Shown piece by piece: positions 63,405 to 64,000 of a stretch of 64,000 bases of DNA. Source of the DNA: an uncultured Clostridium sp. (GTDB lineage Bacteria > Bacillota > Clostridia > Lachnospirales > Lachnospiraceae); contig CAKSBP010000019.1 of NCBI GenBank assembly GCA_934438135.1, positions 1-64,000 on the forward strand, written 5' to 3'. Each line of letters starts with the position of its first letter. Within the stretch, counting starts at the first letter, position 1. The translations under genes were made by a program, and so were the position numbers. The notes under the pieces are model-generated. The model was not told where the DNA came from. It worked only from the letters and a program-made list of their open reading frames with translations, and ran no database searches.

Positions 63405-64000
63405 ATGAACAGACCTTATATTTTCTGCCATATGATGACATCTCTTGATGGAAAGATTATGGGCGATTACATGGATACACCGGAAGGAGAAGCAGCTGGA
63501 AATGCATTCTATGAGATTGCATTTGGCAAAGAACCATATTATCACCATCAGGGATGGTTGTCCGGACGCGTGACGACGGATGACAATTTTACGTTTTATG
63601 AAAAACCAGAACTGGATGAAAATGCAGCTGCTGTACCAGAAGGCGATTTCATTATCAAAGCCGATGTACCGATGTATTATGTATCTGTTGATCCTTCTGG
63701 TAAACTCGGATGGAAAAGCAATCTTCTCCATTATATAGACACAACCGCTCATGTGATTGAAATTTTGACAGAAAAGGCAACCAATTCCTATAAAGCATTT
63801 CTACGCAAACTGGAAATTCCTTATATTATTGCAGGAAGGAATGAACTGGATTATGCCCTTGCCATGGAAAAACTGTACGATTTGTTCAATATTCATACAT
63901 TAATGCTTGGCGGTGGTGGTATATTAAACTGGTCATTTATACAAGCTGGAATGTGTGACGAAATCAGTATCGTTATTGCGGCTTCGGCAGATGGCTCTAC
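63405..64000 (+). CDS. RibD C-terminal/dihydrofolate reductase family protein, cut by window edge
   Basis: Residues 1-198 are visible. MTSLDGKIMGDYMDTPEG (about 11-28) is the typical start of the RibD-C/DHFR-like NADPH reductases, and LMLGGGGILNWSFIQAGMCDEI (here split for length: LGGGGILN, then AGMCDEISIVI) is the conserved cofactor loop. AGGAGG lies eight bases before ATG 63405. It may be a riboflavin-pathway or stress-related reductase; the MerR-type promoter suggests induction by electrophiles or metals. The 3' end is off the window. Confidence 0.8.
   Translation, partial: MNRPYIFCHMMTSLDGKIMGDYMDTPEGEAAGNAFYEIAFGKEPYYHHQGWLSGRVTTDDNFTFYEKPELDENAAAVPEGDFIIKADVPMYYVSVDPSGKLGWKSNLLHYIDTTAHVIEILTEKATNSYKAFLRKLEIPYIIAGRNELDYALAMEKLYDLFNIHTLMLGGGGILNWSFIQAGMCDEISIVIAASADGS

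Noticed and set aside
63399..63752. Minus-strand frame of 117 codons
   Set aside because: It lies over the RibD-C/DHFR gene, whose ribosome binding site and motifs are clear.

Overview
The window looks like chromosome of a low-G+C, spore-forming, motile Gram-positive anaerobe, most likely a member of the Lachnospiraceae (Clostridia). Reasons: a CotJA-CotJB-CotJC spore-coat operon, flagellar rod genes beside an MreB/Mbl gene, CheW, HPr and Enzyme I, YibE/F, CvfB, AgrD-type peptides, AT-rich intergenic DNA and strong AGGAGG-type ribosome binding sites. The genus is not assigned. Most genes are on the minus strand with no strand switch near the middle, so this is one replichore arm rather than the origin.

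Layout. 1-10 kb: two tRNA-Ser genes behind tandem promoters, ispD, the t6A genes tsaD and tsaE-tsaB-rimI, rnz, murF-ddl, and an FMN-riboswitch-controlled ribU. 10-25 kb: tex; an orphan DUF4157 (eCIS-core) protein; a threonine/aspartate operon (ACT protein-hom-apgM-like-lysC-yhfC); cheW; prfB with its programmed +1 frameshift; secA; hpf. 25-33 kb: an intergenic cluster of DnaA-box-like sites, a YibE/F permease and a giant secreted PHP-domain protein. 33-47 kb: NlpC/P60 hydrolase with a poly-serine linker, trxB, CPBP protease, ridA, acyl-ACP thioesterase, cvfB, a yvyF-like gene, a comFC broken by an amber codon, recD2, and flagellar rod genes downstream of mreB/mbl. 47-54 kb: cstA, a frameshifted small gene, a second CPBP protease, cotJABC, ptsHI and a PfkB kinase.

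54-63 kb is the accessory part and the most interesting. It is an agr-like signalling locus: an AgrC-type kinase, a LytTR regulator, and two 45-codon AgrD-like pheromone genes that are near-identical except in the signal core. No agrB is present in the window. Next to it a DUF739 regulator overlaps a second short GHKL kinase and a secreted transglutaminase, all behind a structured leader. Beyond lies a secreted RHS-repeat protein whose frame is broken exactly at an A AAA AAG slippery heptamer. Its C-terminus resembles a SleB-type wall hydrolase, and a lipoprotein that could be its immunity partner follows.

The window ends in a RibD-C/dihydrofolate-reductase-like gene behind a MerR-type promoter with a 19-bp spacer. 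Everything rests on reading the sequence; no database search or folding program was run.
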